From contig NZ_CP133771.1 in assembly GCF_031348265.1 (NCBI RefSeq), forward strand, positions 6,882,001 through 6,946,000: a stretch of DNA of 64,000 nucleotides, in the 5' to 3' direction. Made by a program: the position numbers and the translations under genes. Origin of the DNA: Streptomyces collinus. GTDB lineage: Bacteria > Actinomycetota > Actinomycetes > Streptomycetales > Streptomycetaceae. Under the pieces are notes generated by a model, which had not been told where the DNA came from, made no database searches, and saw only the letters and a program-made list of their open reading frames with translations. Below, piece after piece: positions 51,999 to 60,330 of this stretch (its first letter is position 1; every line of letters begins with the position of its first letter).

Positions 51999-52705
51999 CC
52001 GTGCAGCCCGCACTCGGTCTTGCTGCGGCCCGCCCAGCGGCCGGCGCGCGCGTCCTCGCCCTCAAGAACCCGGCGGGTGCAGGGCGCGCAGCCCACGGAG
52101 GCGTAGCCGTCCATCAGCAGCGGGTTGGTCAGCACGCCGTGTTCGGTGACGTACGCGTCCACGTCGTCCTGGGTCCAGCGGGCGATCGGCGAGATCTTGA
52201 CCTTCTGCCGCTTCTCGTCCCAGCCGACCACCGGGGTGTTCGCCCGGGTCGGGGACTCGTCGCGGCGCAGGCCGGTCGCCCAGGCCTGGTAGTCCTTCAG
52301 GCCCTGCTCCAGCGGCTGGACCTTGCGCAGCGCGCAGCACAGGTCGGGGTTGCGGTCGTGCAGCTTGGGGCCGTACTCGGCGTCCTGCTCGGCGACGCTC
52401 TGGACCGGGGTGAGCGTGATGAGGTTGACGTCCATCACGGCCTCGACCGCGTCGCGGGTGCCGATGGTCTCCTCGAAGTGGTAGCCCGTGTCGAGGAAGA
52501 CCACGTCGACGCCGGGCATGGCACGGGCGGCGAGGTGGGCGACCACCGCGTCCTCCATGGAGGAGGTCACGCAGAACCGCTTGCCGAACGTCTTCGCCGC
52601 CCACTGGAGGATCTCCAGCGCGGAGGCGTCTTCAAAGTCGCGGCCCGCCTGCTCGGCGAGCTGCTTCAGGTCCTCGGTGGTGCGCTCTTCCTGAGCGGTC
52701 GTCAT
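51995..52705 (-). CDS. cysH: APS/PAPS reductase
   Basis: This 236-residue reductase makes sulfite from activated sulfate. The paired cysteines expected for a [4Fe-4S] cluster are present: 'CC' in 'DLCCALRKVQPL' and 'CAPC' in 'SVGCAPCTRRV'. The catalytic Cys is in 'TECGLHG'. The four-cysteine pattern suggests that APS is the substrate. A good ribosome-binding site ('ggagggg') precedes the ATG. The gene overlaps the zinc-ribbon gene by four bases. Confidence 0.95.
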   Translation of the reverse strand: MTTAQEERTTEDLKQLAEQAGRDFEDASALEILQWAAKTFGKRFCVTSSMEDAVVAHLAARAMPGVDVVFLDTGYHFEETIGTRDAVEAVMDVNLITLTPVQSVAEQDAEYGPKLHDRNPDLCCALRKVQPLEQGLKDYQAWATGLRRDESPTRANTPVVGWDEKRQKVKISPIARWTQDDVDAYVTEHGVLTNPLLMDGYASVGCAPCTRRVLEGEDARAGRWAGRSKTECGLHG

Positions 52706-52890
52706 ATCTGTGCCCCTCCGGAATCGGATCGCTTCGCTCCCCGGGACAGCAGCCCGAGGAACTTCAGCGAGAAGGCCCGGCTGCACGCCGCGCATTCCCA
52801 CGCGCCGTGCCTGCCCTCCGCGGCCTCGCTCGGACGCAGGTCCTCGTCGCCGCAGTAGGGGCAGTAGAACGGTGCCGCGCGCTCGCTCAC
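52702..52890 (-). CDS. Small zinc-ribbon protein in the sulfur operon
   Basis: This 62-residue protein has two CxxC pairs ('FYCPYCGDED' and 'WECAACSRAF') that should bind one zinc ion. It overlaps the sulfite-reductase stop and the cysH start by four bases on each side, so it is part of the translated operon and not a chance frame. Its job is unknown. It may be a regulator, an electron-transfer helper or a scaffold for CysH/CysI. Confidence 0.85.
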   Translation of the reverse strand: MSERAAPFYCPYCGDEDLRPSEAAEGRHGAWECAACSRAFSLKFLGLLSRGAKRSDSGGAQI

Positions 52891-54584
52891 GACAGGGCCT
52901 CCTCACTGGCCCGCGCCGCCCACGCGGCGAACCGCTCGCCGTCCTCGCGCTCGGCCTGGAACCGCTTCAGGACGCGCTCGACGTAGTCGGGCAGTTCCTC
53001 GGAGGTGACCTTCAGACCGCGGACCTTGCGGCCGAAGCCGGCCTCCAGGCCCAGGGCGCCGCCCAGGTGCACCTGGTAACCCTCGACCTGCTCGCCCTGG
53101 TCGTTGAGCATGAGCTGGCCCTTGAGACCGATGTCCGCGACCTGGATACGGGCGCAGGCGTTCGGGCAGCCGTTGAGGTTGATGGTGAGCGGCTCGTCGA
53201 AGTCCGGCAGACGGCGCTCCAGTTCGTCGATCAGCTGCGCACCGCGCTGCTTGGTCTCGACGATGGCGAGCTTGCAGAACTCGATGCCGGTGCAGGCCAT
53301 GGTGCCGCGGCGGAACGAGGAGGGCCGGGCGGTCAGGTCGAGCGCCTCCAGGGCCTCGACGAGCGACTCGACCTGGTTCTCCTCGACGTCGAGGACGATC
53401 ATCTTCTGCTCGACGGTGGTGCGCACCCGGCCCGAGCCGTGGGCCTCGGCGAGGTCGGCGATCTTCGTGATCGTCGCACCGTCGACGCGTCCCACCCGCG
53501 GGGCGAAACCGACGTAGAACCGGCCGTCCTTCTGCCGGTGCACACCGATGTGGTCACGCCACAGCTGGGACGGCTGCTCCGGAGCGGGTCCGTCCACCAG
53601 CTTGCGCTTCAGGTACTCGTCCTCCAGGACCTGCCGGAACTTCTCGGCGCCCCAGTCCGCGACGAGGAACTTCAGGCGGGCGCGGGTGCGCAGCCGGCGG
53701 TAGCCGTAGTCGCGGAAGATCGAGATGACGCCCTCGTAGACGTCCGGGACGTCGTCGATCGACACCCAGGTGCCCAGCCGCACGCCCAGCTTGGGGTTGG
53801 TGGACAGGCCGCCGCCGACCCACACGTCGAAGCCGGGGCCGTGCTCGGGGTGGACGACACCGACGAACGCGACGTCGTTGATCTCGTGCACCACGTCCAG
53901 CACCGGCGAGCCCGAGATGGCCGTCTTGAACTTGCGGGGGAGGTTCGAGTACGCCGGGTTGTTCAGGACGCGGCGCTTCATCTCCTCCAGGGCCGGGGTG
54001 CCGTCGATGATCTCGTCCTCGGCGATGCCCGCCACCGGCGAGCCGATCATCACACGCGGGGTGTCGCCGCAGGCGGTGACCGTCGACAGGCCCACGCCCT
54101 CCAGCCGGTTCCAGATCTCGGGCACGTCCTCGATGCGGATCCAGTGGTACTGGACGTTCTGCCGGTCCGTGATGTCGGCCGTGCCGCGCGCGAACTCCTG
54201 CGAGATCTCGCCGATGACCCGCAGCTGCCGCGTGGTCAGCGCCCCGCCGTCGATCCGGACGCGCAGCATGAAGTACTCGTCGTCCAGCTCCTCCGGCTCC
54301 AGGATCGCCGTCTTGCCGCCGTCGATGCCGGGCTTGCGCTGGGTGTACAGACCCCACCAGCGCATGCGGCCGCGCAGGTCGTTCGGGTCGATGGAGTGGA
54401 AACCGCGCTTGGAGTAGATCGTCTCAATGCGTGTCCGCACATTGAGACCGTCGTCGTCCTTCTTGAACTGCTCGTTGCCGTTCAGCGGGGTGTGGTGCCC
54501 CACGGCCCACTGACCCTCACCGCGGTGACGGCTCACCTTGCGGCGGGGAGTCGCGTCGGCAGGCTTCTGCGGGGTGGCGGCCAT
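52887..54584 (-). CDS. cysI: Ferredoxin-dependent sulfite (nitrite) reductase
   Basis: This 565-residue hemoprotein reduces sulfite to sulfide with siroheme and a [4Fe-4S] cluster. The cluster cysteines are in 'TMACTGIEFCKLA' and 'NLNGCPNACARIQ', and ferrodoxin-type half domains occur on both sides. The linked genes (APS reductase, ATP sulfurylase, chelatase) argue for sulfite over nitrite. The ATG at 54584 ('MAATPQKPADATPRRKVSRH') has 'gaaggacg' about ten bases upstream. A cysteine-containing leader peptide sits 127 bases further upstream and may control it. Confidence 0.95.
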   Translation of the reverse strand: MAATPQKPADATPRRKVSRHRGEGQWAVGHHTPLNGNEQFKKDDDGLNVRTRIETIYSKRGFHSIDPNDLRGRMRWWGLYTQRKPGIDGGKTAILEPEELDDEYFMLRVRIDGGALTTRQLRVIGEISQEFARGTADITDRQNVQYHWIRIEDVPEIWNRLEGVGLSTVTACGDTPRVMIGSPVAGIAEDEIIDGTPALEEMKRRVLNNPAYSNLPRKFKTAISGSPVLDVVHEINDVAFVGVVHPEHGPGFDVWVGGGLSTNPKLGVRLGTWVSIDDVPDVYEGVISIFRDYGYRRLRTRARLKFLVADWGAEKFRQVLEDEYLKRKLVDGPAPEQPSQLWRDHIGVHRQKDGRFYVGFAPRVGRVDGATITKIADLAEAHGSGRVRTTVEQKMIVLDVEENQVESLVEALEALDLTARPSSFRRGTMACTGIEFCKLAIVETKQRGAQLIDELERRLPDFDEPLTINLNGCPNACARIQVADIGLKGQLMLNDQGEQVEGYQVHLGGALGLEAGFGRKVRGLKVTSEELPDYVERVLKRFQAEREDGERFAAWAARASEEALS

Positions 54585-54710
54585 GGTTGATACGTCCTTC
54601 GGACAGGCGGGAATGCGGCTCTGACCTGCGCGTGCGCGCATGGGCATACGTGCGCGTCATTGCGCGGGCAAGGAGAGAGAAAGGGGATGTCGGGCGCGGG
54701 CTGAGTACGC

Positions 54711-54794
54711 TCAGTGCGCCGGACAGATGGCGCTGGACATGCGGCCGAGGTCGACGTGCCGCCGACTCACCAAGGCAATTCCAGTTCCAGACAT
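54711..54794 (-). CDS. Actinobacterial leader peptide upstream of the sulfur operon
   Basis: A 27-codon ORF starts at the ATG at 54794 and begins 'MSGTGIALVSRRHVDLGR', with a single Cys at residue 24. This sequence closely matches the putative leader peptides found upstream of sulfur-metabolism genes in actinobacteria, which are thought to sense cysteinyl-tRNA. A small inverted repeat (ctgag-tacg-ctcag, 54701-54714) overlaps its TGA. The rest of the 126-base leader to cysI includes further G+C-rich dyads. I expect translation-dependent attenuation or coupling, but the mechanism is inferred. Confidence 0.88.
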   Translation of the reverse strand: MSGTGIALVSRRHVDLGRMSSAICPAH

Positions 54795-54850
54795 GACGGA
54801 AGCGTGTCACGGCGATCTGGACACAGTCCAGCTTCGTCCAAGATGCGGAC

Positions 54851-54879
54851 ACCCTTGTCTCGCAGAGCAAGACAAGGGT
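54851..54879. terminator. Inverted repeat between the GNAT gene and the sulfur leader
   Basis: Perfect 10-bp arms 'acccttgtct' and 'agacaagggt' (54851-54860 and 54870-54879) with a 9-base loop. It lies 41 bases after the GNAT stop and 57 bases before the leader peptide ATG. It can be the GNAT terminator or an operator for the sulfur operon. Confidence 0.6.
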
Positions 54880-54920
54880 GGTGTAGGTCACATCGGGCGG
54901 TCTTGAGGTGTCCGTCCAGG

Positions 54921-55493
54921 TCAGACGGGGAACGCCCCAGGCCACGGTCCCGGAGCGGCGGCCTCCGCCTCCTCCTCGACCTTGGTGTCGAACAGCTTGA
55001 AGCCCCGCCGCAGGTAGTTGTCCATCGCGTGCTCGCCGTCCTTGCTGCAGGTGTGCAGCCACACCCGCTTCGTCGGCGCCAGACCCGCCCAGCGGTCCGC
55101 CAGGTCCCAGGCCCGGGCCGTGCCGTACGACAGCAGGTGCCCGCCGATGCGCCGGCCCCGGAAAGCGGGGAGCAGCCCGAAGTAGACGATCTCCACGACC
55201 GCGTCGTCCTGGGCCTCCAGCTCCACGTACCCCGCGGGCGTGCCCCGGTCGTAGGCCACCCACGTCTCCACCCCGGGCCGCTCCAGGTGCTCCACCCACC
55301 GCGCGTACGGCCAGCCGAGCCGGTCCGTCCAGAGGATGTCGCCGCCCACCGACGCGTAGAGGAACCGGCTGAACTCGGGCGAGGGCACCTCGGAGCGGAC
55401 GACCCGGACGTCCCCGTCCGGCGCGACGGCCGGCAGCAGGTCGGTCGGGGCGGTCTGCTCCAGGGACCAGGTGGTCACGGCGATGGTGGTCAT
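54921..55493 (-). CDS. GNAT family N-acetyltransferase
   Basis: This 190-residue acetyltransferase has a complete GNAT core: 'AGYVELEAQDDAVVEIVYFG' then the acetyl-CoA loop 'LPAFRGRRIGGHLLSYG' (the R/Q-x-x-G-x-G/A signature) and 'WLHTCSKDGEHAMDNYLRRG' at the C-terminus. The substrate is unknown. The gene stands alone, upstream of the sulfur operon on the same strand. Confidence 0.9.
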   Translation of the reverse strand: MTTIAVTTWSLEQTAPTDLLPAVAPDGDVRVVRSEVPSPEFSRFLYASVGGDILWTDRLGWPYARWVEHLERPGVETWVAYDRGTPAGYVELEAQDDAVVEIVYFGLLPAFRGRRIGGHLLSYGTARAWDLADRWAGLAPTKRVWLHTCSKDGEHAMDNYLRRGFKLFDTKVEEEAEAAAPGPWPGAFPV

Positions 55494-55559
55494 GCGGGCC
55501 AGAAAATCATCCGACCCACTCGTCTGTCGATCGGCCCCGTGCTGCGCGGGCGGCCCCGG

Positions 55560-56870
55560 TCAGTCCAGCGCCCGGTCGATCGACGTCAGCGGCAGCGCGA
55601 ACAGCATCCGCCCCGACTGGGACCAGACCTCGCCGGTCTCCTCCCAGTAGGACAGGGAACCCGACCCGCCGCTCCAGCAGTGCCGCGTCCCGTCCGTGCC
55701 GCACTCCGTCGCCCGCGCGCCGTCCGTGTCCTGGCGCCACAGCGTGCCGTGCCCGCCCGGGCCGCCCGACGCCCGGTCCAGGTACCAGCCGGTGCGGTGG
55801 GCCAGCACGCCCCGCACATCCGTCGTCTTCGTCTCGTAGGCCTCGACCGGGTCCGCGTCCCCGGAGGAGTCGGTGGCGAGCAGCCCGGAGCGTGCCGGGT
55901 CCCGGCTCAGCGCGTAGCGCCACAGGCGGGTGTGCCGGTCGCCGTCCGCCGGCACCCACTCGCTCGCGACCAGACTGTCGGGGGAGGTGCTGCGGTCCAG
56001 GGAGACGGTGGCCGGGCGGGCCGCGTCGTCCCCGCCGGGCAGCGTGTACGAGCCGACGGCCGGCAGCACGAACCGGTAACCGTGCGCGGACCAGCCGCCC
56101 CGCACCCGGCCGACCGCCTCGGACTCGACGGTGGCGCGCTGGATGCGGTCCATGTCGTACACGTACAGCGCGTTCCGGTCGCCCTCGCGGGTCGTCACCA
56201 GCAGCTTGTCCTGGTACCAGACCATGCCGGACAGCGGGGAGACCAGCCCGCGGTAATCCCGCCCGCCGTCCACCGGGACGGCCAGCAGAGCCCACGTGTA
56301 GCGCGGCGCGCCCGGGTCGTTCGCGTCGACGAAGGCGACCTTGGCCAGGCCCTGCCCCGGGGCCGGACCGTCCAGGGAGCCGCCCTCGGCGCCCCGGGTC
56401 CAGCCGGACAGGATCACGCGGTTCGCGCCCCAGCGGCCGTCGTCGTCCGCGTCGCCCGAGGTCGTGACCGCGCCGGCCCGCCAGCCCCGGGTGCCGGAGC
56501 CGCCGAAGCAGTACGCGCGAGTGGCCGCCGGTTCCACCGGCAGGCTGTGCTTCTCGGGAGCCGGGCAGTCGGCCGCCTCCCGCAGCGGGACGTCGGCGTT
56601 CTCCAGTACCGTGCCGACGCCGACGGGCCGGCCCATCTCCGACGCCAGCCGGTCCAGCCACCGCCCGGGAATCCGGTGCTCGGCCAGCGGCAACCGCCCG
56701 GCACCGTCGGACGCGGAGACCGGCTTGAGAGCCCCGGGGGCGTCGGCGACGGTGGCCTGTGAGGCGCTGATCAGGGTGGCGGCGGCGGTGAGCGCGAGAG
56801 CCGTCCCGGCCAGGGTCGCGCGCAGCGCCCTGCCCCGCCTGCGCCGCCGGTGTCTGCCGCGATGCTTCAT
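55560..56870 (-). CDS. Secreted propeller-like protein of unknown function
   Basis: This 436-residue exported protein has a Tat/Sec-type signal (Arg-rich 'MKHRGRHRRRRRGRALRA' then a hydrophobic core, cleavage near residue 38-43). The mature part has repeated Trp/Gly/Asp-rich strands ('YQDKLLVTTREGDRNALYVY', 'GHGTLWRQDTDG') suggesting a beta-propeller. Four cysteines are present. No catalytic motif is recognised. The ATG follows 'gggagga'. The gap to the GAF regulator gene (56871-57045) shows no feature. Confidence 0.8.
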   Translation of the reverse strand: MKHRGRHRRRRRGRALRATLAGTALALTAAATLISASQATVADAPGALKPVSASDGAGRLPLAEHRIPGRWLDRLASEMGRPVGVGTVLENADVPLREAADCPAPEKHSLPVEPAATRAYCFGGSGTRGWRAGAVTTSGDADDDGRWGANRVILSGWTRGAEGGSLDGPAPGQGLAKVAFVDANDPGAPRYTWALLAVPVDGGRDYRGLVSPLSGMVWYQDKLLVTTREGDRNALYVYDMDRIQRATVESEAVGRVRGGWSAHGYRFVLPAVGSYTLPGGDDAARPATVSLDRSTSPDSLVASEWVPADGDRHTRLWRYALSRDPARSGLLATDSSGDADPVEAYETKTTDVRGVLAHRTGWYLDRASGGPGGHGTLWRQDTDGARATECGTDGTRHCWSGGSGSLSYWEETGEVWSQSGRMLFALPLTSIDRALD

Positions 56871-57045
56871 AACGTCCTCCCGAGACGGACCAACTGCGCC
56901 TGTTGATCCGCACGTTGACGGAGGAGCAGGTGGGGTGGCCCGTAGAGGGATGCTACGGCAGGTGAGCGGCGCACGGGACGAAGACCCTGCAAATATGCGA
57001 AAGATGCACCCCTCGGGGCGCCTTGTGCGGCACTCGCGGTGAACC

Positions 57046-58323
57046 TCAGGGTGCCGCTGCGGATCCGCGCGGCCCGCTCACCGCCGGTGCCGTCGAGTGC
57101 GGCAGCAGATCCCGCGGGTCGTCCGGGAGCAGCACCTCGACCTCGGCGTCCTCGGCGAACCGGTACGGCCGGTGCTCCAGAAACGTCCCCAGGTACCGCC
57201 GCACCCGCGACATCTCGGCACGCACCGTCACCGTGCGGGCCGGATCGCCGAACACGTCCCCGGCCAGGCCCGAGGCGCTGCGGCCGGCGCGGTGAACGGC
57301 GAGCAGATACAGCAACTCCGCGTGCCGCGGGCTCAGTTCCCGGGTCCAGGAGCCCGCCCCGCCGAGCACCTCCACCGACCAGCGCCGCGCCTGCCTGAGG
57401 TCCAGCACGATCCTGGCCGGACCGCGCGGCACCGGCTCGTCGCCGGCCGCCCGCACCAGCCAGCCCCCCGCCAGCGGCTCCACAGCGCACAGCCCGAGCG
57501 CCGGCAGCCGTCTCGGGCCCGCCGACAACGACTTCGGCAGCGCCACCCGCCGCGCGTACGGCATTCCGCTGACCGCGGCGACCCAGCCGTCCGGATCGAC
57601 GACCAGGGCACGGCCGCCGATCCGCGCCAGCACCGGCGCCGCCACCGCCCGCAGCCGCTCCAGCGACTCCGTGTGCATCTCCCGCAGCCGGGCCTCGGCG
57701 AGCCGGGCCACCGAGCCCACCCAGGCGAGCGTGGCCGGATGCATCGTCTCCAGCGGACCGCTCACGTCCACGACGCCGAGCAGCCGGCCGTCCCGCGGAT
57801 CCGTCAGAGGCGCGCCCGCGCAGGTCCAGCCGGCCTGGGAACGCACGAAGTGCTCGGAGGCGAAGACCTGCACGGGCCGGCGCACCACCGCCGGGGTGCC
57901 CAGACCGTTCGTGCCGACGATGTCCTCACGCCAGTCCGCGCCGAGTCCGAAACCCAGCCCGTCGGCCTTGCGCAGCACCGGCGGGCTGCCCTCGCGCCAC
58001 AGCACCCGGCCGTCCTCGTCGGCCACCACCATGATGTGGTGGGCGACGTCCGCTGCCGCCAGCAGCCCCTCCCTCAGCACCGGCAGCACATGGCGCAAAA
58101 CCGTGGTCTCGCGCCGCCGTTGCACCTCCTCGCGGGGCAGCGGATCCGCCCGGACGTCGTGGTCCGGATCCACACCGCTGCGCATCATCCGCTCCCAGGA
58201 CCGCTCGATCACCGGACGCGGCGCCACCGGAGCCGGCTGCCCGGCCAGCCGCGCCGAGCGGACCTGCTGGAGAACCCGGGCCGCGCGCGTGCTGTCGACG
58301 GCGGCCAAGTGCGTGACGTCCAT
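57046..58323 (-). CDS. GAF-domain transcriptional regulator
   Basis: This 425-residue regulator has an AcoR-like GAF sensor at about 70-240 ('DWREDIVGTNGLGTPAVVRR', 'AGAPLTDPRDGRLLGVVDVS'). The C-terminal DNA-binding part is a winged-helix-like domain of about 90 residues ('LSPRHAELLYLLAVHRAGRS' onward). It lacks the AAA+ sigma-54 module of the AcoR family, as do many Streptomyces relatives. Targets are unknown; no dehydrogenase or acetoin gene is adjacent. The ATG at 58323 has 'ggggggcgcac' upstream. Confidence 0.85.
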   Translation of the reverse strand: MDVTHLAAVDSTRAARVLQQVRSARLAGQPAPVAPRPVIERSWERMMRSGVDPDHDVRADPLPREEVQRRRETTVLRHVLPVLREGLLAAADVAHHIMVVADEDGRVLWREGSPPVLRKADGLGFGLGADWREDIVGTNGLGTPAVVRRPVQVFASEHFVRSQAGWTCAGAPLTDPRDGRLLGVVDVSGPLETMHPATLAWVGSVARLAEARLREMHTESLERLRAVAAPVLARIGGRALVVDPDGWVAAVSGMPYARRVALPKSLSAGPRRLPALGLCAVEPLAGGWLVRAAGDEPVPRGPARIVLDLRQARRWSVEVLGGAGSWTRELSPRHAELLYLLAVHRAGRSASGLAGDVFGDPARTVTVRAEMSRVRRYLGTFLEHRPYRFAEDAEVEVLLPDDPRDLLPHSTAPAVSGPRGSAAAP

Positions 58324-58515
58324 ACGCGTGCGCCCCCCGGAGTCGCTTCTGACTGTGCGTCTCATAGTGCCGTCTGCCCCCGGCGGCGCGCACACTCCGC
58401 ACACAGTCAGCAGCAAGTTGCAACCCCCTGCAACCCTGGTGGACAGTCCGGCCGTGTCCGAAACTTGAGCGGCGCCGTCCCGAGCGGCGTTCAGCGGCTC
58501 GAACGGGCCAGTGCG

Positions 58516-58553
58516 GCGGGGGTGGTGCCGTGTCGGCGCAGCACCACCCCCGC
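58516..58553. terminator. Terminator-like hairpin downstream of the AidB-type gene
   Basis: Arms 58516-58528 and 58541-58553 pair perfectly over 13 bp with a 12-base loop, 32 bases beyond the aidB stop. On the plus strand it is followed by 'tctttcg'. It separates aidB from the GAF regulator gene. Confidence 0.7.
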
Positions 58554-58585
58554 TCTTTCGCGTACGCGTGCGACGCCCGTCCGGA

Positions 58586-60220
58586 TCAGGACACCGGCCG
58601 CGCCCGCTCCACCACCGACGCCAGGTCCAGCGTGTGCGGCAGCGTCCCGAACGCGGCGCCCGCGTCGCCGCCGAGCCGCCCCGCGCAGAACGCGTCGGCG
58701 ACCTGCGGCGGCGCGAAACGGACCAGCAGCGAGCCCTGGAGCACCAGCGCGAGCCGCTCCGCCAGCCGCCTCGCCCGCCCCTCCACGCCCTCCAGGTCGG
58801 CGAGTTCGGTCAGCAGGTCCTTGATCGCCCCGTCCAGGCGGTGATCGGCGCCCCGCGCCTGCCCGACCTCCCGCAGATACGCGTCCAGCGCGCCCGGCTC
58901 CCGCTGCAACGCCCGCAGCACGTCGAGCGCCTGGACGTTGCCCGCGCCCTCCCAGATCGAGTTCAGCGGCGACTCGCGCACCAGCCGCGGCATCGGGGAC
59001 TCCTCCACGTACCCGTTGCCGCCGAGGCACTCCGCCGCCTCCACGGCAACCGGCGGGCACCGCTTGGTCACCCAGTACTTGGCGGCCGGCACCGCGATCC
59101 GCAGCAGCGCCCGCTCCTGCTCGCCGCCGTCGTCCCAGGCCGCCGCGAGCCGCAGCGCCAGGGCCGTCGCCGCCTCCGACTCCAGCGCCAGGTCGGCGAG
59201 GACGTTGCGCATGAGCGGCTTGTCGACGAGCTTCCCGCCGAACGCCTCGCGGTACGTGCAGTGGTGCACCGCCTGCGCCACCGCCTGCCGCATCAGCCCG
59301 GCGGAGCCGAGCACGCAGTCGAGCCGGGTCGCCGCGACCATCTCGATGATGGTGCGCACCCCGCGCCCCTCCTCACCGACCCGGCGCGCCCACGTCCCGT
59401 CGAACTCGACCTCGGCGGAGGCGTTGGACCGGTTGCCCAGCTTGTCCTTGAGCCGCTGGATCCGGAACACGTTACGCGTGCCGTCCCGCAGCACCCGCGG
59501 CACCAGGAAGCAGGTCAGCCCGCCCGGAGCCTGCGCCAGCACCAGGAAACCGTCGGACATCGGCGCCGAGCAGAACCATTTGTGCCCGGTCAGCTCGTAC
59601 GTCCCGTCCTCGGCGAGGGGCCGCGCCGACGTGCGGTTGGCCCGGACGTCACTGCCGCCCTGCTTCTCCGTCATTCCCATCCCGAACAGCGCCCCGGCCT
59701 TCTGGTCCGCCGGCCGCAGCTCCTGGTCGTAGACCATGGACGTCAGCCGCGGTTCCCACTCGGCGGCCAGCTCCGGGTCGGTGCGCAGGGCGGGGACCGC
59801 GGCGTGCGTCATCGACAGCGGGCAGCCGTTGCCGGCCTCGACCTGCGTCCACACCACGAAGGCGGCGGCCCGCCGCAGATGCCCGGCCGGCCGGCCCCAC
59901 GCAGCCGTCAGGCCCGCCGAGACGCCCTTGCCGAGCAGCCGGTGCCAGGAAGGGTGGAACTCGACCTCGTCGGCGCGGTTGCCGTACCGGTCGTGCGTCA
60001 GCAGCCGCGGCGGGTTCTCGTTGGCGAGCCTGCCCCACTCCTGCACCTGCGCCGATCCGGAGGTGCGGCCCAGAGCCGTCAGCTCGCCGAGGACCTCCTC
60101 GCGCAGGTCCGGGTCCAGATGCCGGGCGACCGCGTCGGCCAGCGCCCGGTCGGCGGAGAAGACGTCGTACCCGACCAGCGGCGGGACCTGGTTCGTCACG
60201 GTGTGCGTGCTGCCTGCCAT
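58586..60220 (-). CDS. aidB: AidB-type acyl-CoA dehydrogenase
   Basis: This 544-residue flavoprotein is close in length to E. coli AidB (541). It shows 'MTEKQGGSDVRANRT', the FAD-site 'WFCSAPMSDGFLVLAQAPGG', 'RLKDKLGNRSNASAEVEF' and 'ECLGGNGYVEE'. AidB is induced in adaptive response to alkylation damage and binds DNA; activity is not well defined. The ATG at 60220 has a weak ribosome-binding site. It is divergent from the YihY gene. Confidence 0.92.
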   Translation of the reverse strand: MAGSTHTVTNQVPPLVGYDVFSADRALADAVARHLDPDLREEVLGELTALGRTSGSAQVQEWGRLANENPPRLLTHDRYGNRADEVEFHPSWHRLLGKGVSAGLTAAWGRPAGHLRRAAAFVVWTQVEAGNGCPLSMTHAAVPALRTDPELAAEWEPRLTSMVYDQELRPADQKAGALFGMGMTEKQGGSDVRANRTSARPLAEDGTYELTGHKWFCSAPMSDGFLVLAQAPGGLTCFLVPRVLRDGTRNVFRIQRLKDKLGNRSNASAEVEFDGTWARRVGEEGRGVRTIIEMVAATRLDCVLGSAGLMRQAVAQAVHHCTYREAFGGKLVDKPLMRNVLADLALESEAATALALRLAAAWDDGGEQERALLRIAVPAAKYWVTKRCPPVAVEAAECLGGNGYVEESPMPRLVRESPLNSIWEGAGNVQALDVLRALQREPGALDAYLREVGQARGADHRLDGAIKDLLTELADLEGVEGRARRLAERLALVLQGSLLVRFAPPQVADAFCAGRLGGDAGAAFGTLPHTLDLASVVERARPVS

Positions 60221-60330
60221 GCTGCGAAAGTACCCCGCGGTAGCACCTTGGTCACCAGCGGACCCGGCCCGGTCCGCGAAGACCCGGCCTGTGGGTGAGT
60301 GGGGCCGGGCACGGCGGATACCGTTAGGGG

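Noticed and set aside
54585..54920. SAM or other sulfur riboswitch upstream of cysI
   Set aside because: No SAM riboswitch core was recognisable. The leader peptide explains the conserved element better.
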